Assembly (NCBI RefSeq): GCF_000505545.1
Contig: NZ_AYTB01000013.1
Location: forward strand, 248,001-312,000
DNA from: Kurthia huakuii LAM0618
GTDB taxonomy: Bacteria > Bacillota > Bacilli > Bacillales_A > Planococcaceae
Length of the DNA stretch: 64,000 bases
Direction of reading: 5' to 3'
The first letter of the stretch is position 1. Each line of letters starts with the position of its first letter. Below, one piece after another: positions 43,056-51,897 of this stretch. A program made the translations under genes and the position numbers. The notes below the pieces were generated by a model that saw only the letters and a list, made by a program, of their open reading frames with translations, was not told the DNA's origin and made no database searches.

Positions 43056-44537
43056 ATGTCAGATAATGGATATCAATTAATTGCCATTACACTTTATATG
43101 ATTTTGATGCTTGCAATCGGCTGGTATGCATTCCGTCGCACAGACAATTTGACGGATTATATGTTAGGTGGTCGCTCACTCGGGCCAGCCGTTACAGCAT
43201 TAAGCGCGGGTGCTGCAGATATGTCAGGGTGGTTATTAATGGGCTTACCGGGTGCTGTATATGCGGCAGGGTTAGTAGAAGGTTGGATTGCGATTGGTTT
43301 AACAATCGGAGCCTATACAAACTGGCGCATTGTGGCACCACGTTTACGTGTCTATACACAAGTATCAGACAATGCGATTACGATTCCGAGTTTCTTAGAT
43401 AGTCGCTTAAAAGATAGCTCAAAATTATTGCGCATCGCATCAGGTCTTATTATTTTAGTATTCTTTACGTTTTATGTGTCATCAGGTATGGTATCAGGCG
43501 GTGTGTTTTTTGAAAGTTCGTTTGGTTATTCATACCATACCGGCTTATTTATCGTCGCTGGTGTCGTCGTTGCCTACACGCTATTTGGCGGGTTTTTGGC
43601 GGTAAGTTATACAGACTTTATTCAAGGACTTACGATGTTTGTCGCATTAATCGCTGTGCCAATTGTTGGATTGTATTATACGGGCGGCGTATCGGAAACG
43701 CTCGCAACGATTAAAGAAGTCAATCCGGATATGTTAAGCCTTGTCGCAACAGCAACAACGGCCGGTGTTATTTCAAGTCTTGCGTGGGGGCTTGGTTACT
43801 TTGGTCAGCCACATATTATCGTTCGTTTTATGGCGATTTCAAGTGTTAAAGAAACAAAACAAGCGCGCCGCATTGGTATCGGTTGGATGTTTTTAAGTTT
43901 ATTTGGCGCTGTCGCAACGGCGTTAGTCGGCGTAGCGTATTTTAAGCAAAATAATTTAACTTTAGAAGATCCAGAGACCGTTTTTATCTCACTTGGTCAA
44001 ATTTTCTTCCATCCATTTATTGCCGGCGTCATGTTAGCAGCCATTTTAGCAGCAATTATGAGTACGATTTCATCACAACTAATCGTTACATCATCAGCAT
44101 TAGTCGAAGATATTTATAAAAAAGTATTTAATAAAAATGCCTCTGATAAACATTATGTCTTTATGGGGCGTATGGCTGTATTAGCCGTCTCGCTCGTTGC
44201 ATTTTACTTATCATGGGAACAAAATGACACGATTTTAAAATTAGTATCGTTTGCATGGGCTGGATTTGGTTCGGCCTTTGGACCAATTATTTTATTAGCG
44301 TTGTACTGGCGCAAGTTAACAAATTGGGGCGCGTTATCAGGCATGGTTGTTGGAGCAGTCGTTGCGTACGTTTGGGGCTCAAATGCTGCACTACACGCGA
44401 TGTTGTATGAAATTGTGCCAGGTTTCTTCTCGGCTTTAGTAATCGCCATCATTGTTAGCCTTGTGACATATAAGAAAAATGAGCGTATTGAGCAAGAATT
44501 TGATGAAACATTACGTATTTTAAAAGAAGAACATTAA
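43056..44537 (+). CDS. putP: sodium/proline symporter PutP
   Basis: A 493-residue SSS-family symporter with about 13 helices. Marks: YMLGGRSLGPAVTALSAGAADMSGWLLMGLPGA near the N-terminus, and SSQLIVTSSALVEDIYKK. These match PutP. ATG 43056 is used since GAGGG precedes it; a longer in-frame start at 42981 lacks a site. It imports proline with sodium for carbon use or osmoprotection; the regulator at 41598 is a candidate controller. Confidence 0.92.
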   Translation: MSDNGYQLIAITLYMILMLAIGWYAFRRTDNLTDYMLGGRSLGPAVTALSAGAADMSGWLLMGLPGAVYAAGLVEGWIAIGLTIGAYTNWRIVAPRLRVYTQVSDNAITIPSFLDSRLKDSSKLLRIASGLIILVFFTFYVSSGMVSGGVFFESSFGYSYHTGLFIVAGVVVAYTLFGGFLAVSYTDFIQGLTMFVALIAVPIVGLYYTGGVSETLATIKEVNPDMLSLVATATTAGVISSLAWGLGYFGQPHIIVRFMAISSVKETKQARRIGIGWMFLSLFGAVATALVGVAYFKQNNLTLEDPETVFISLGQIFFHPFIAGVMLAAILAAIMSTISSQLIVTSSALVEDIYKKVFNKNASDKHYVFMGRMAVLAVSLVAFYLSWEQNDTILKLVSFAWAGFGSAFGPIILLALYWRKLTNWGALSGMVVGAVVAYVWGSNAALHAMLYEIVPGFFSALVIAIIVSLVTYKKNERIEQEFDETLRILKEEH

Positions 44538-44540
44538 TTA

Positions 44541-44583
44541 AAAAGACACTCTTGTGCTAAAACAGCCAAGAGCGTCTTTTTTT
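44541..44583 (+). terminator. terminator after putP
   Basis: AAAAGACACTCTTG / CAAGAGCGTCTTTT stem with one mismatch, then T run; may also serve the convergent acetyltransferase. Confidence 0.8.
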
Positions 44584-44587
44584 AATA

Positions 44588-45085
44588 TTAAATTTGTTTT
44601 CCTAAAATAACTAAATCACGTTTAATACCGTCTAATTCGGCAATTGCTGGATAGAAGCCCCATTGCTCAAAACCAAAATGTTTAAACAGCGCAAGGCTCG
44701 GTGTATTATGACCAAAAATAAAGCCAAGTAATGTTTCAATGTGTAACGCAGGGCAAGCATCTAACGCAAATTGAATTGCTTTTTTTCCTAAACCTTGGCC
44801 GCGGAACTGTTCGTCTAAATAAATACTTACTTCAACCGTACCATCGTAGGCAGGGCGTCCGTAAAAGTCTTGAAAGCTAATCCAACCACAAATCATACCA
44901 TCTAATTCGATAACCCATAGTGGGCGGCGTGCTTCGGTATGTTCATAAAACCACGGCGTGCGATTTTCAAGTGATACTTCTTCGGTATCGGCGGTTACGG
45001 TGCGACTAGCGATTGTTGAGTTGTAAATGTCTACGATGCGCTGTAAATCTGCTAACTGTGCAAAACGAAATGTAGGATTTGTCAT
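44588..45085 (-). CDS. GNAT acetyltransferase, phosphinothricin-acetyltransferase-like
   Basis: A 165-residue GNAT protein: VTADTEEVSLENRTPWFYEHTEARRPLWVI, then VSIYLDEQFRGQGLGKKAIQFAL with the acetyl-CoA loop RGQGLG, and FGHNTPSLALFKHFGFEQWG. This is the Pat/Bar-like branch, often acting on amino acids or antibiotics; the substrate is not known. ATG 45085 has AGGAG eight bases upstream; ATG 45091 is closer to the site. Monocistronic. Confidence 0.8.
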   Translation of the reverse strand: MTNPTFRFAQLADLQRIVDIYNSTIASRTVTADTEEVSLENRTPWFYEHTEARRPLWVIELDGMICGWISFQDFYGRPAYDGTVEVSIYLDEQFRGQGLGKKAIQFALDACPALHIETLLGFIFGHNTPSLALFKHFGFEQWGFYPAIAELDGIKRDLVILGKQI

Positions 45086-45330
45086 GTTCATCACTCCTAA
45101 ATAAATACTATGCTTAGAATAACATATTTCTTGAAAAAAACGCATTCACATCATATTTGTTACAATCATGTTTCTACTATGACTAATTGTTGCAAAAATA
45201 TTACTATTTAATTGTAAGATGATTACATTTGAAACGAATGTCATAAAGGTTTAATGCGCCGCTTTAAGGGTATATCAATATAATAGAATAGAGGATATAG
45301 TTACATAAAGAAATCTAGGAGGAAATACAT

Positions 45331-46719
45331 ATGAAGCATTTTTTAATTCGTGCAGGCGTTTCACCGCTAGACAATTTTGATGCAGCTTATATGGCCGCAA
45401 ATAATTCAATTGGTAGTAACGTCGGAAATTTAGTTTATGCGTATAGCATTTTCCGTACATTAATGAAAGAGGACGTCAAAATTACACCGGATTACTATAA
45501 AATTAATCCGAATCAAGCGGCGTTTATTAACGAACATTATGACGGTTATATTATTCCGTTAGCTGATGCTTTCCGTGACAAATTTGCGCCTAAATTACGC
45601 GCTTATACAGATTTGATTAATCGTTTAACGATTCCTGTTTATGTTGTTGGCGTTGGCCTGAGTACAGACTTTGACCCAAAAGCAGGCCAAAGTTACGCGT
45701 TTGACGATGATGTACGCAATTTTGTGAAGGCGGTATTAAATAAATCGGCAATTGTTGGTGTACGTGGACAAATTACGGCGGATTATTTAACGGGATTAGG
45801 CTTTAGAGAAGATATCGATCATATGGTCATCGGCTGTCCATCAATGTATATGAATGGCCGCGAATTAGTCGTGCGCGATACGACGATTACGAAAGAGTCG
45901 ATTATTTCGGTTAACAACTCACCAAAATCACCCGACAATGTGCTTGATTTTATCGATCGCAGTATGCGTGAGTTTGACAATCACCACTTTATTCCACAAT
46001 GGTTACGTGAGCTACGCATGTCGTATTTAGGTGGCCCGGATTTACCAAATTCCGATAAAAACTATCCGTATTCGGTATCGCATTCTTTATATCAAGAGGA
46101 CCGCGTACGCTATTTCTTAGATGTTCCAAGCTGGCATCAGTTTTTAGAGTCAACGGATTTAAGTTTTGGCGCGCGTTTACATGGGAATGTAGCGGCGATT
46201 TTAGCGGGCACGCCAAGTATTATTATTCCAAAAGATGGTCGTATGCGCGAGCTAGCAGAATACCATAATATGAACTTTATTTATGGCCCAGAGATTACCG
46301 ATGAAACGTCGATTTGGGATGTTATTGAACAGAGTGATTTCCAATCGGTAGCACGTCAAGCACCGGCTAATTTCGACCGTTATATTCATTTCTTAAATCA
46401 AAATAAAATTCCACATATTTATGAGGAGACGAATCATCCGAGCGATATTTATTTTGATAAGCTTGTTGCAGAGATGCCACAACGTGAAGCCATTCCATCG
46501 TTCTTCACATTATCACAAAATGCGAAAAGCAAGCGCTGGATGAGTTATGTTGAAGAAGAGAAGAAAGCGCAAGAGCGTAAATTTAATGCGCAAAAACGGC
46601 GCCTTGATAAAAAAGTAAAGGCATTGCAATCAAAAGTAGATTTCCAAAAACGCACGCTGGATCGTAAAGCAGTTAAAACAGCGTTAAAAGCGGCGAACTT
46701 ATTTACAAAAAAATCATAA
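45331..46719 (+). CDS. polysaccharide pyruvyl transferase family protein
   Basis: A 462-residue protein. Residues ~10-340 match the PS_pyruv_trans fold (IGSNVGNLVYAYSIFRTL near residue 27, VYVVGVGLS, and LSFGARLHGNVAAILAGTPSIII). Family members transfer pyruvate from PEP to sugars of surface polysaccharides or teichoic acid. The C-terminal ~70 residues form a highly charged Lys/Glu/Arg-rich coiled coil (EEEKKAQERKFNAQKRRLDKK) not typical of the family. It stands alone with no glycan operon around it. GGAGGAA precedes the ATG. Confidence 0.8.
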   Translation: MKHFLIRAGVSPLDNFDAAYMAANNSIGSNVGNLVYAYSIFRTLMKEDVKITPDYYKINPNQAAFINEHYDGYIIPLADAFRDKFAPKLRAYTDLINRLTIPVYVVGVGLSTDFDPKAGQSYAFDDDVRNFVKAVLNKSAIVGVRGQITADYLTGLGFREDIDHMVIGCPSMYMNGRELVVRDTTITKESIISVNNSPKSPDNVLDFIDRSMREFDNHHFIPQWLRELRMSYLGGPDLPNSDKNYPYSVSHSLYQEDRVRYFLDVPSWHQFLESTDLSFGARLHGNVAAILAGTPSIIIPKDGRMRELAEYHNMNFIYGPEITDETSIWDVIEQSDFQSVARQAPANFDRYIHFLNQNKIPHIYEETNHPSDIYFDKLVAEMPQREAIPSFFTLSQNAKSKRWMSYVEEEKKAQERKFNAQKRRLDKKVKALQSKVDFQKRTLDRKAVKTALKAANLFTKKS

Positions 46720-46730
46720 TCTTCATAATG

Positions 46731-46768
46731 AAAACGGCGGATGACGTAAATTCCGCCGTTTTTTTTAT
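46731..46768 (+). terminator. terminator after the pyruvyltransferase gene
   Basis: AAAACGGCGGA / TCCGCCGTTTT stem followed by TTTT. Confidence 0.9.
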
Positions 46769-46873
46769 CGTTATTTATAAAAAAATGACATGAACAGCAT
46801 TAAAAAAATACATATCAGTTTACAATGTTGTTATTTTATTAATAAAATAATGTATAGAAAGGGGAAATGTGGA

Positions 46874-48142
46874 ATGAGAGATAAAAAAATGAATTTAGCG
46901 GTGCAAATTTTAATTGCGCTTGTACTTGGAGCAATTGTCGGTATTATTTTAAATATTACGTCACCATCGTTATTTGAAAAGTTAGACGGCTTATTGTTTT
47001 CACCACTTGGAACGATTTTCTTAAATCTTATTAAAATGCTTATTGTGCCATTAGTATTTTTCTCGATTGCAGTTGGCGTCGCAAACATTGGCGATCCGAA
47101 AAAATTGGGGCGTATTGGCGCAAAAACGATGATTTTCTTTTTAACAACGACAGCGATTGCAATCATTGTAGGGATTTCATTAGCGCTTGTCTTTAAGCCA
47201 GGCGAGGTGGGGTCATTTAACACCGAAGGCTTATCGTATGAAGCGACTGAAGCACCACCTGCATCGGAAACGCTGTTAGGTATTATTCCAGCGAATCCGA
47301 TTGAGGCGATGGCGTCAGGGTCGATGCTACAAATTATTTTCTTTGCTTTATTTATCGGTCTTGGCTTGAGCTTTCTCGGTGAAAAAACAGCGACTGTACA
47401 ACGCTTCTTTGAGCAAGCGAATGAACTGATGATGTTTTTAGTAACACTAGTGATGAAAGTAGCACCATTCGGTACATTTGGTTTAATCGCATCAGCGGTT
47501 GGTTCACAAGGCTTTAGTGCGTTAAAGGCGATGTTACTTTATATGGTTGTCGTCTTGCTTGCTTTAGCAGTACATTTCTTTATCGTGTATGGCGGCGCGC
47601 TTAAATTTATGGCGAAACAAAATCCACTCAAAGTATGGAAAACTTATATTCCAGCATTAACGGTCGCATTTAGTACATCAAGTAGTAGTGCCACGCTACC
47701 AGTTGGCATGAATATTGCACAAAAGCAACTTGGCGTGCCAAAATCGATTAGTAGCTTCGTTCAGCCACTTGGCGCCACGATTAATATGGATGGGACGGCG
47801 ATTATGCAAGGGGTTGCGACGATTTTTATCGCGCAAGTATTTGGCATTGATTTAACGATTCCACAAATGGCAATGGTCGTTTTAACGGCTGTACTCGCAT
47901 CGATTGGGACAGCAGCTGTACCTGGTGCCGGTCTGATTATGCTCGCGATGGTATTAGAATCGGTTGGTCTACCAGTCGAAGGGATTGCGCTAATTATCGG
48001 TGTCGATCGTTTACTTGATATGACACGCACGATGGCCAATTCAATGGGAGATTTAACATGTGCTTTATATGTCGCGGAAAGCGAAAAAAATAAAGGGGTT
48101 ACATTTAACGAAAAAGATGTGGCAGATTCTGCATCACAATAA
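46874..48142 (+). CDS. dicarboxylate/amino acid:cation symporter (DAACS)
   Basis: A 422-residue carrier with about eight helices and the motifs AFSTSSSSATLPV and [16 protein letters not shown] of glutamate/aspartate and C4-dicarboxylate carriers (GltP/GltT/DctP group). It differs from SstT at 10474, which has NMGGAA. Imports an acidic amino acid or dicarboxylate with protons or sodium; exact substrate uncertain. ATG 46874 follows AAAGGGG; the longer in-frame ATG at 46790 is improbable. Confidence 0.88.
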   Translation: MRDKKMNLAVQILIALVLGAIVGIILNITSPSLFEKLDGLLFSPLGTIFLNLIKMLIVPLVFFSIAVGVANIGDPKKLGRIGAKTMIFFLTTTAIAIIVGISLALVFKPGEVGSFNTEGLSYEATEAPPASETLLGIIPANPIEAMASGSMLQIIFFALFIGLGLSFLGEKTATVQRFFEQANELMMFLVTLVMKVAPFGTFGLIASAVGSQGFSALKAMLLYMVVVLLALAVHFFIVYGGALKFMAKQNPLKVWKTYIPALTVAFSTSSSSATLPVGMNIAQKQLGVPKSISSFVQPLGATINMDGTAIMQGVATIFIAQVFGIDLTIPQMAMVVLTAVLASIGTAAVPGAGLIMLAMVLESVGLPVEGIALIIGVDRLLDMTRTMANSMGDLTCALYVAESEKNKGVTFNEKDVADSASQ

Positions 48143-48151
48143 CACAACGGG

Positions 48152-48181
48152 GATGGCGTCTTCATGACGTCATCTTTTTTT
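48152..48181 (+). terminator. terminator after the symporter gene
   Basis: GATGGCGTC / GACGTCATC (one G-T pair) followed by TTTTTTT. Confidence 0.8.
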
Positions 48182-48242
48182 AGTTAATGACGCGTTTTTT
48201 CGGGTATACTAAAAGGGATAATAGAGACGATGAGGTGGCAAT

Positions 48243-48941
48243 ATGGCAGTGGATTTAACGGGAAAAACGATTTTAATTACGAGTGGTGGCACGCTCGAAA
48301 AATGGGATAAAGTACGTGGTCATACGAATATGGCCACAGGAACGATGGGTACATATTTAGCAGAAGAAGCACAAAAGCTTGGTGCAACGATTATTTATTT
48401 GAATGGGTATTTCGCAAAAAAACCGAGCAATACCGATAATTTATCGTTGATTACATTTGAAGGTATCGAAGATTTACGCGACAAAATTAAGCATATTGTG
48501 ACGACGCAAGCTATAGATGCTGTGATTATGGCGGCAGCTGGGAGCGACTGGCTTGTTGATGAAATTTTAGACCAACAAGGGAACCCCATCGCGGAAGCGG
48601 GGAAATTATCGAGCGATGAACCACCAATCATTAAATTTAAAAAAGCACCTAAAATTTTGCCACAAATTAAAACGTGGAATCATGATTTAACGCTCGTTGG
48701 CTTTAAATTAGAAGATGCGACAAATGACGAGCTTGTTGCGCGGGCGACAAAGCGCATGGCGACGTCAAAAGCATCGTTTATGGTGGCCAATCAATCAAGT
48801 TCATTGTATACGCCTGATGTGGATCATTATATTATTGATGAAGCGGGAAACTATACGATTTTTGCAGGTAAGCGTGCCGCGGCACAAGGGTTAATGGCAA
48901 CGCTAGCGGCACATTTAAACGAGGCTGGGACAGACGTGTAA
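48243..48941 (+). CDS. coaB: phosphopantothenate-cysteine ligase, stand-alone CoaB
   Basis: A 232-residue DFP-type protein: ILITSGGTLEKWDKVRGHTNMATG (residues ~10-33), AVIMAAAGSDWLVDE, KFKKAPKILPQI, LVGFKLEDA and MVANQSS, the motif order of CoaB. It joins cysteine to phosphopantothenate in coenzyme A synthesis. The stand-alone form without CoaC resembles streptococcal CoaB. Its last codons (EAGTDV, stop) are written in the left arm of repeat copy 4, so the C-terminus was changed by the repeat. GAGGTGGCAAT precedes the ATG. Confidence 0.82.
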   Translation: MAVDLTGKTILITSGGTLEKWDKVRGHTNMATGTMGTYLAEEAQKLGATIIYLNGYFAKKPSNTDNLSLITFEGIEDLRDKIKHIVTTQAIDAVIMAAAGSDWLVDEILDQQGNPIAEAGKLSSDEPPIIKFKKAPKILPQIKTWNHDLTLVGFKLEDATNDELVARATKRMATSKASFMVANQSSSLYTPDVDHYIIDEAGNYTIFAGKRAAAQGLMATLAAHLNEAGTDV

Positions 48942-49052
48942 CAACATCCTCTCAGATGAGCATAAGAAAAACCGGAATCGCGCGGTGGCGCGGTTCCGGT
49001 TTTTTGTGGCGAACGCTAAAAAAGAAAAATGAAATGTTTTGTCAAAGCCTCT
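48921..49052 (+). repeat. dispersed palindromic repeat, copy 4, overlapping coaB
   Basis: Starts GAGGCTGGGACAGACGTGTAA, which is also the end of coaB, contains AAAACCGGAATCGCGCGGTGG and GTGGCGAACGCTAAAAAAG, and ends GTCAAAGCCTCT. Its far end supplies the stop codon (CTA/TAG on the minus strand) of the phnX-like fragment. Same orientation as copy 1. Confidence 0.9.
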
Positions 49053-49171
49053 ATTGAATGACTAATTGCTCTAATAAATCGATGACGCGTGGTAAATCTG
49101 CTAACGTTTCGATTGTCGCATCTGCACCAAGCGCTTCAAATTTTTGTTTTGTCGCTTCGATTGCGGTTGAA
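49051..49171 (-). pseudogene. phnX: C-terminal fragment of a phosphonoacetaldehyde hydrolase-like (PhnX) gene
   Basis: In the frame differing from the ABC fragment, the minus strand encodes EATKQKFEALGADATIETLADLP and RVIDLLEQLVIQ, then stop. This matches the end of PhnX (RNRF...GAHFTIETMQELESVM), the HAD enzyme of 2-aminoethylphosphonate degradation. All N-terminal and catalytic parts are missing. It is joined directly to the end of the ABC ATPase fragment. Confidence 0.65.
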
Positions 49172-49499
49172 TATCTTCTTTCTTTACATGCTTCTGCTTA
49201 TTTTTTAAGCCGTAGACAATATTGTCATAGGCTGTTAAATGCGGAAACAGCGCAAAATCTTGAAAGACGATATTAAAGCCGCGATCTTTCATCGAGACGT
49301 GCGAAATATTTTGCTGCTCATGCGAAATCGTACCGCCACTCAGCTGTTCTAATCCTAAAATGACATTGAGTAGCGTTGTTTTTCCACAACCACTTGGCCC
49401 AAGTAATGACAAGATTTCTCCGCGCTCAATTTGAAACGAAATATCTTGCAATACTTGTTTCGGGCCAAAATTTTTACAAACATCGTTTAGCGCTAACAT
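49101..49499 (-). pseudogene. truncated ABC-transporter ATPase (PhnT-like), fused to a phnX fragment
   Basis: The minus strand encodes the N-terminal ~110 residues of an ABC ATPase of the spermidine/phosphonate importer type: Walker A GPSGCGKTT, NIVFQDFALFPHLTAYDNIVYGLKNK. Then the frame turns into out-of-frame phnX DNA (QPQSKRQNKN...). Signature, Walker B and H-loop are lost, so no active ATPase is made. The start codon region is intact with GAGGTG upstream. The gene order fits a 2-aminoethylphosphonate transporter (PhnT) next to phnX. Confidence 0.75.
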
Positions 49500-49647
49500 A
49501 CAATCACCTCTGTTTTGTTGATAGCTTTAGTATAGGGGCTTTTTGTAAATGGCACATACGATTTGTGTAAATGTTGGGTAAATTATGAGTATAAGTTGAC
49601 TATATGTTGAGGCTCTTTAGTATAGTAGATACAAGGAGGTCGTAGAA

Positions 49648-50409
49648 ATGTATCCAAAAGAACGACAAAAACAAATCATTCAATTGTTAACAGAACAGGA
49701 TATGATGAAGTTAACCGATTTAAGTACGCACCTTGAGGTATCAATGGAAACGGTACGCCGCGACATTCAAGCATTAGTTGTCCAGCAAAAAATTGAAAAG
49801 TTTTACGGTGGCATTAAGCTTGTGCCAACACCTGAGCAAGAATCATTGATCGCTGCACGCATGCATGAGCATATTGATGAAAAAGAAAAAATTGCACGCG
49901 TTGCCGTTCATTATATAGAAGATGGTGATACGATTTTTCTTGATAGTGGCTCGACAACGTATCCTCTAGCAAAATATATAAAGGAACGTCAAAAACTAAC
50001 CGTCGTGACAAACTCTTTACCAATTGTTAATGAATTGATTGATAGTGAGGTCGATGTGTTGTTAATTGGTGGGAAGTTGCGGCATTCTGAAAAATCAATT
50101 ACTGCTTATGACATGCTCTTTCGGTTTGACTATTTAAACATTCAAAAAGCATTCATTTGTACGAGTGGTTTATCGCTTGAAAATGGTTTATCTGATTATG
50201 ATATTGATGAAATTCGTACGAGACGTCAAATTATGGACAATAGTAAACAAACGTATGTATTGTGCGATCACTCAAAATTTGGGCATGATGTGACGATTAA
50301 AACGTGTAATTTAGCACAAGTCGACGGCATTATTACCGATGATGGGCTAGATAATACGATTAGACAGCAGTTTAATGAAGCGGGTCATAGGCTCATCATC
50401 GCTGATTAA
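49648..50409 (+). CDS. DeoR-family transcriptional regulator
   Basis: A 253-residue regulator: N-terminal DeoR HTH (RQKQIIQLLTEQDMMKLTDL, SMETVRRDIQAL) and a C-terminal sugar-phosphate sensor domain (DGDTIFLDSGSTTYPLAKYI, CDHSKFG). Usually represses a sugar or phosphonate operon with a phosphorylated metabolite as ligand. It is divergent from the broken phnT-like gene, 148 bases away, so it may be its former regulator. AAGGAGGTCG precedes the ATG. Confidence 0.87.
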   Translation: MYPKERQKQIIQLLTEQDMMKLTDLSTHLEVSMETVRRDIQALVVQQKIEKFYGGIKLVPTPEQESLIAARMHEHIDEKEKIARVAVHYIEDGDTIFLDSGSTTYPLAKYIKERQKLTVVTNSLPIVNELIDSEVDVLLIGGKLRHSEKSITAYDMLFRFDYLNIQKAFICTSGLSLENGLSDYDIDEIRTRRQIMDNSKQTYVLCDHSKFGHDVTIKTCNLAQVDGIITDDGLDNTIRQQFNEAGHRLIIAD

Positions 50410-50464
50410 TGACATACATCGCGTAGAGTGTTTTTTTGTTATACTACTGTTAGAGGTGAACAAC

Positions 50465-51853
50465 GTGAGAAAATGGGCATGGCTAATGGCAAGCATCGTA
50501 TTGTTAAGTGCTTGTCAACAGGAAAATGAGGCGCCAAAAGCACCACCAATAGCTGAAACACCACAACAACAGGACGTAAAGTTATCTGCGAAAGAAAAAC
50601 AGCTACTAGCAGCAAAAATCGATACGCGCTTAGCTGGGCGCCCACTCGTACGCAATAATGAGGAGCAGTCCGGCGTGATGTATGTAGAGCTAGTGAATTT
50701 AAATGACTCTGAGCAGCAAGAACTGTATTTTTTAACGAAGACGCCAACAGGCTATTTTGAAGAAGTTTGGGGCATTGTTGGTGGGCAAGTGCAACAATTA
50801 TATAGTGAAGTGCTCGAAGGAGAGACAACACAGCGCTCACTTGTCACGCATAATGAGCATACGTTTTTAGGCTCAACGATTGCATATGAGCAAGATGGCA
50901 TGAAACAGTTGACAAGCACGTATCAACATGTCGATGGCGGAAAGTTACAATTAGATGCTGGCATGCACATTGAACTACCATTTGGCTCGAATGAACCGAC
51001 AGCTGCCAGTAAAAATTTAGTGACCGACGAACCAGCAACGCTTGCGCAATATGAAGCGCTCGTCAAATCATATAAAGTGACGAAAACGATACTGAAAAAT
51101 GAACAGGGCATTGTGTCAAGCGGTGTACCATTTAATGAAGCCAATGCGACGCTTGATGAGAGCTACGAAAAATTGACCGGTAACACGTATCAAGTAAAGC
51201 GTGATATTGCGACGATTTCACTAGAAGAACAGCAGGAGCTCATGACATATTTAGCGGCATTATCGCTGTTTCATGAGGACCGTACCATCGCGTCGTTAAG
51301 TGACCAACAGCTGTCGGAATATGCAGCGCGTGATATTGTAAGTGGCGCCTTGCGTTTTTTTGATGTACATTTCACCGATGTGGCAGAGTCAGTAAAAACG
51401 CTAGAAGGTTATACATATATTGGCTACAACCGAGCAGAGCTAGATGCCGTAATGAAAAAGTTATTTGGGCGCAGCGTGGCATGGCAAGATGTGTCATTCA
51501 AAGAGTCAAAGCTACCACAAGATTTGATCGTGTCGGACGACTATATTTATTTGCCGAAACTAAAAAAGCTGCCGCCAGCGACCTTGCCAATTATTCAACA
51601 TTTAATTCCGCTTTCAGCACATGAATTTTATGTCGAGCTCGATTTTTATGAGCTTGCTAACAATCCGCTCGGTTATACGGAAGATACTTTTTTAGTACCA
51701 GAGCGTGTATGGTCGGATGATATGCGCCAAGCAGTAAAAGCAAGCGAGCCGAAAACAGGCTATGCAATTGTTAAAAAACAACAATCTATTCAAATTGAAA
51801 AAATTGTTTTCGGAAAAACAGTTAAGTATGAAGATATAATAAAAACTCGCTAA
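50465..51853 (+). CDS. hypothetical lipoprotein
   Basis: A 462-residue lipoprotein: GTG start after GAGGTG, signal peptide with lipobox LLSAC (C17) and a Gln/Glu/Pro-rich linker. The rest is an extracytoplasmic globular region with no recognised domain. It starts 56 bases after the DeoR gene. A terminator follows. Function unknown. Confidence 0.65.
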   Translation: MRKWAWLMASIVLLSACQQENEAPKAPPIAETPQQQDVKLSAKEKQLLAAKIDTRLAGRPLVRNNEEQSGVMYVELVNLNDSEQQELYFLTKTPTGYFEEVWGIVGGQVQQLYSEVLEGETTQRSLVTHNEHTFLGSTIAYEQDGMKQLTSTYQHVDGGKLQLDAGMHIELPFGSNEPTAASKNLVTDEPATLAQYEALVKSYKVTKTILKNEQGIVSSGVPFNEANATLDESYEKLTGNTYQVKRDIATISLEEQQELMTYLAALSLFHEDRTIASLSDQQLSEYAARDIVSGALRFFDVHFTDVAESVKTLEGYTYIGYNRAELDAVMKKLFGRSVAWQDVSFKESKLPQDLIVSDDYIYLPKLKKLPPATLPIIQHLIPLSAHEFYVELDFYELANNPLGYTEDTFLVPERVWSDDMRQAVKASEPKTGYAIVKKQQSIQIEKIVFGKTVKYEDIIKTR

Positions 51854-51862
51854 TCTATATAA

Positions 51863-51897
51863 TAAAAAAACATCGCTCAAAAGCGATGTTTTTTTAT
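51863..51897. terminator. bidirectional terminator
   Basis: AAAAACATCGCT / AGCGATGTTTTT stem, T runs both ways, between convergent genes. Confidence 0.92.

Noticed and set aside
46831-47223. 130-residue minus-strand frame opposite the DAACS symporter
   Set aside because: Antisense shadow of a membrane-protein gene; Ile/Pro/Thr-rich with no start signal.
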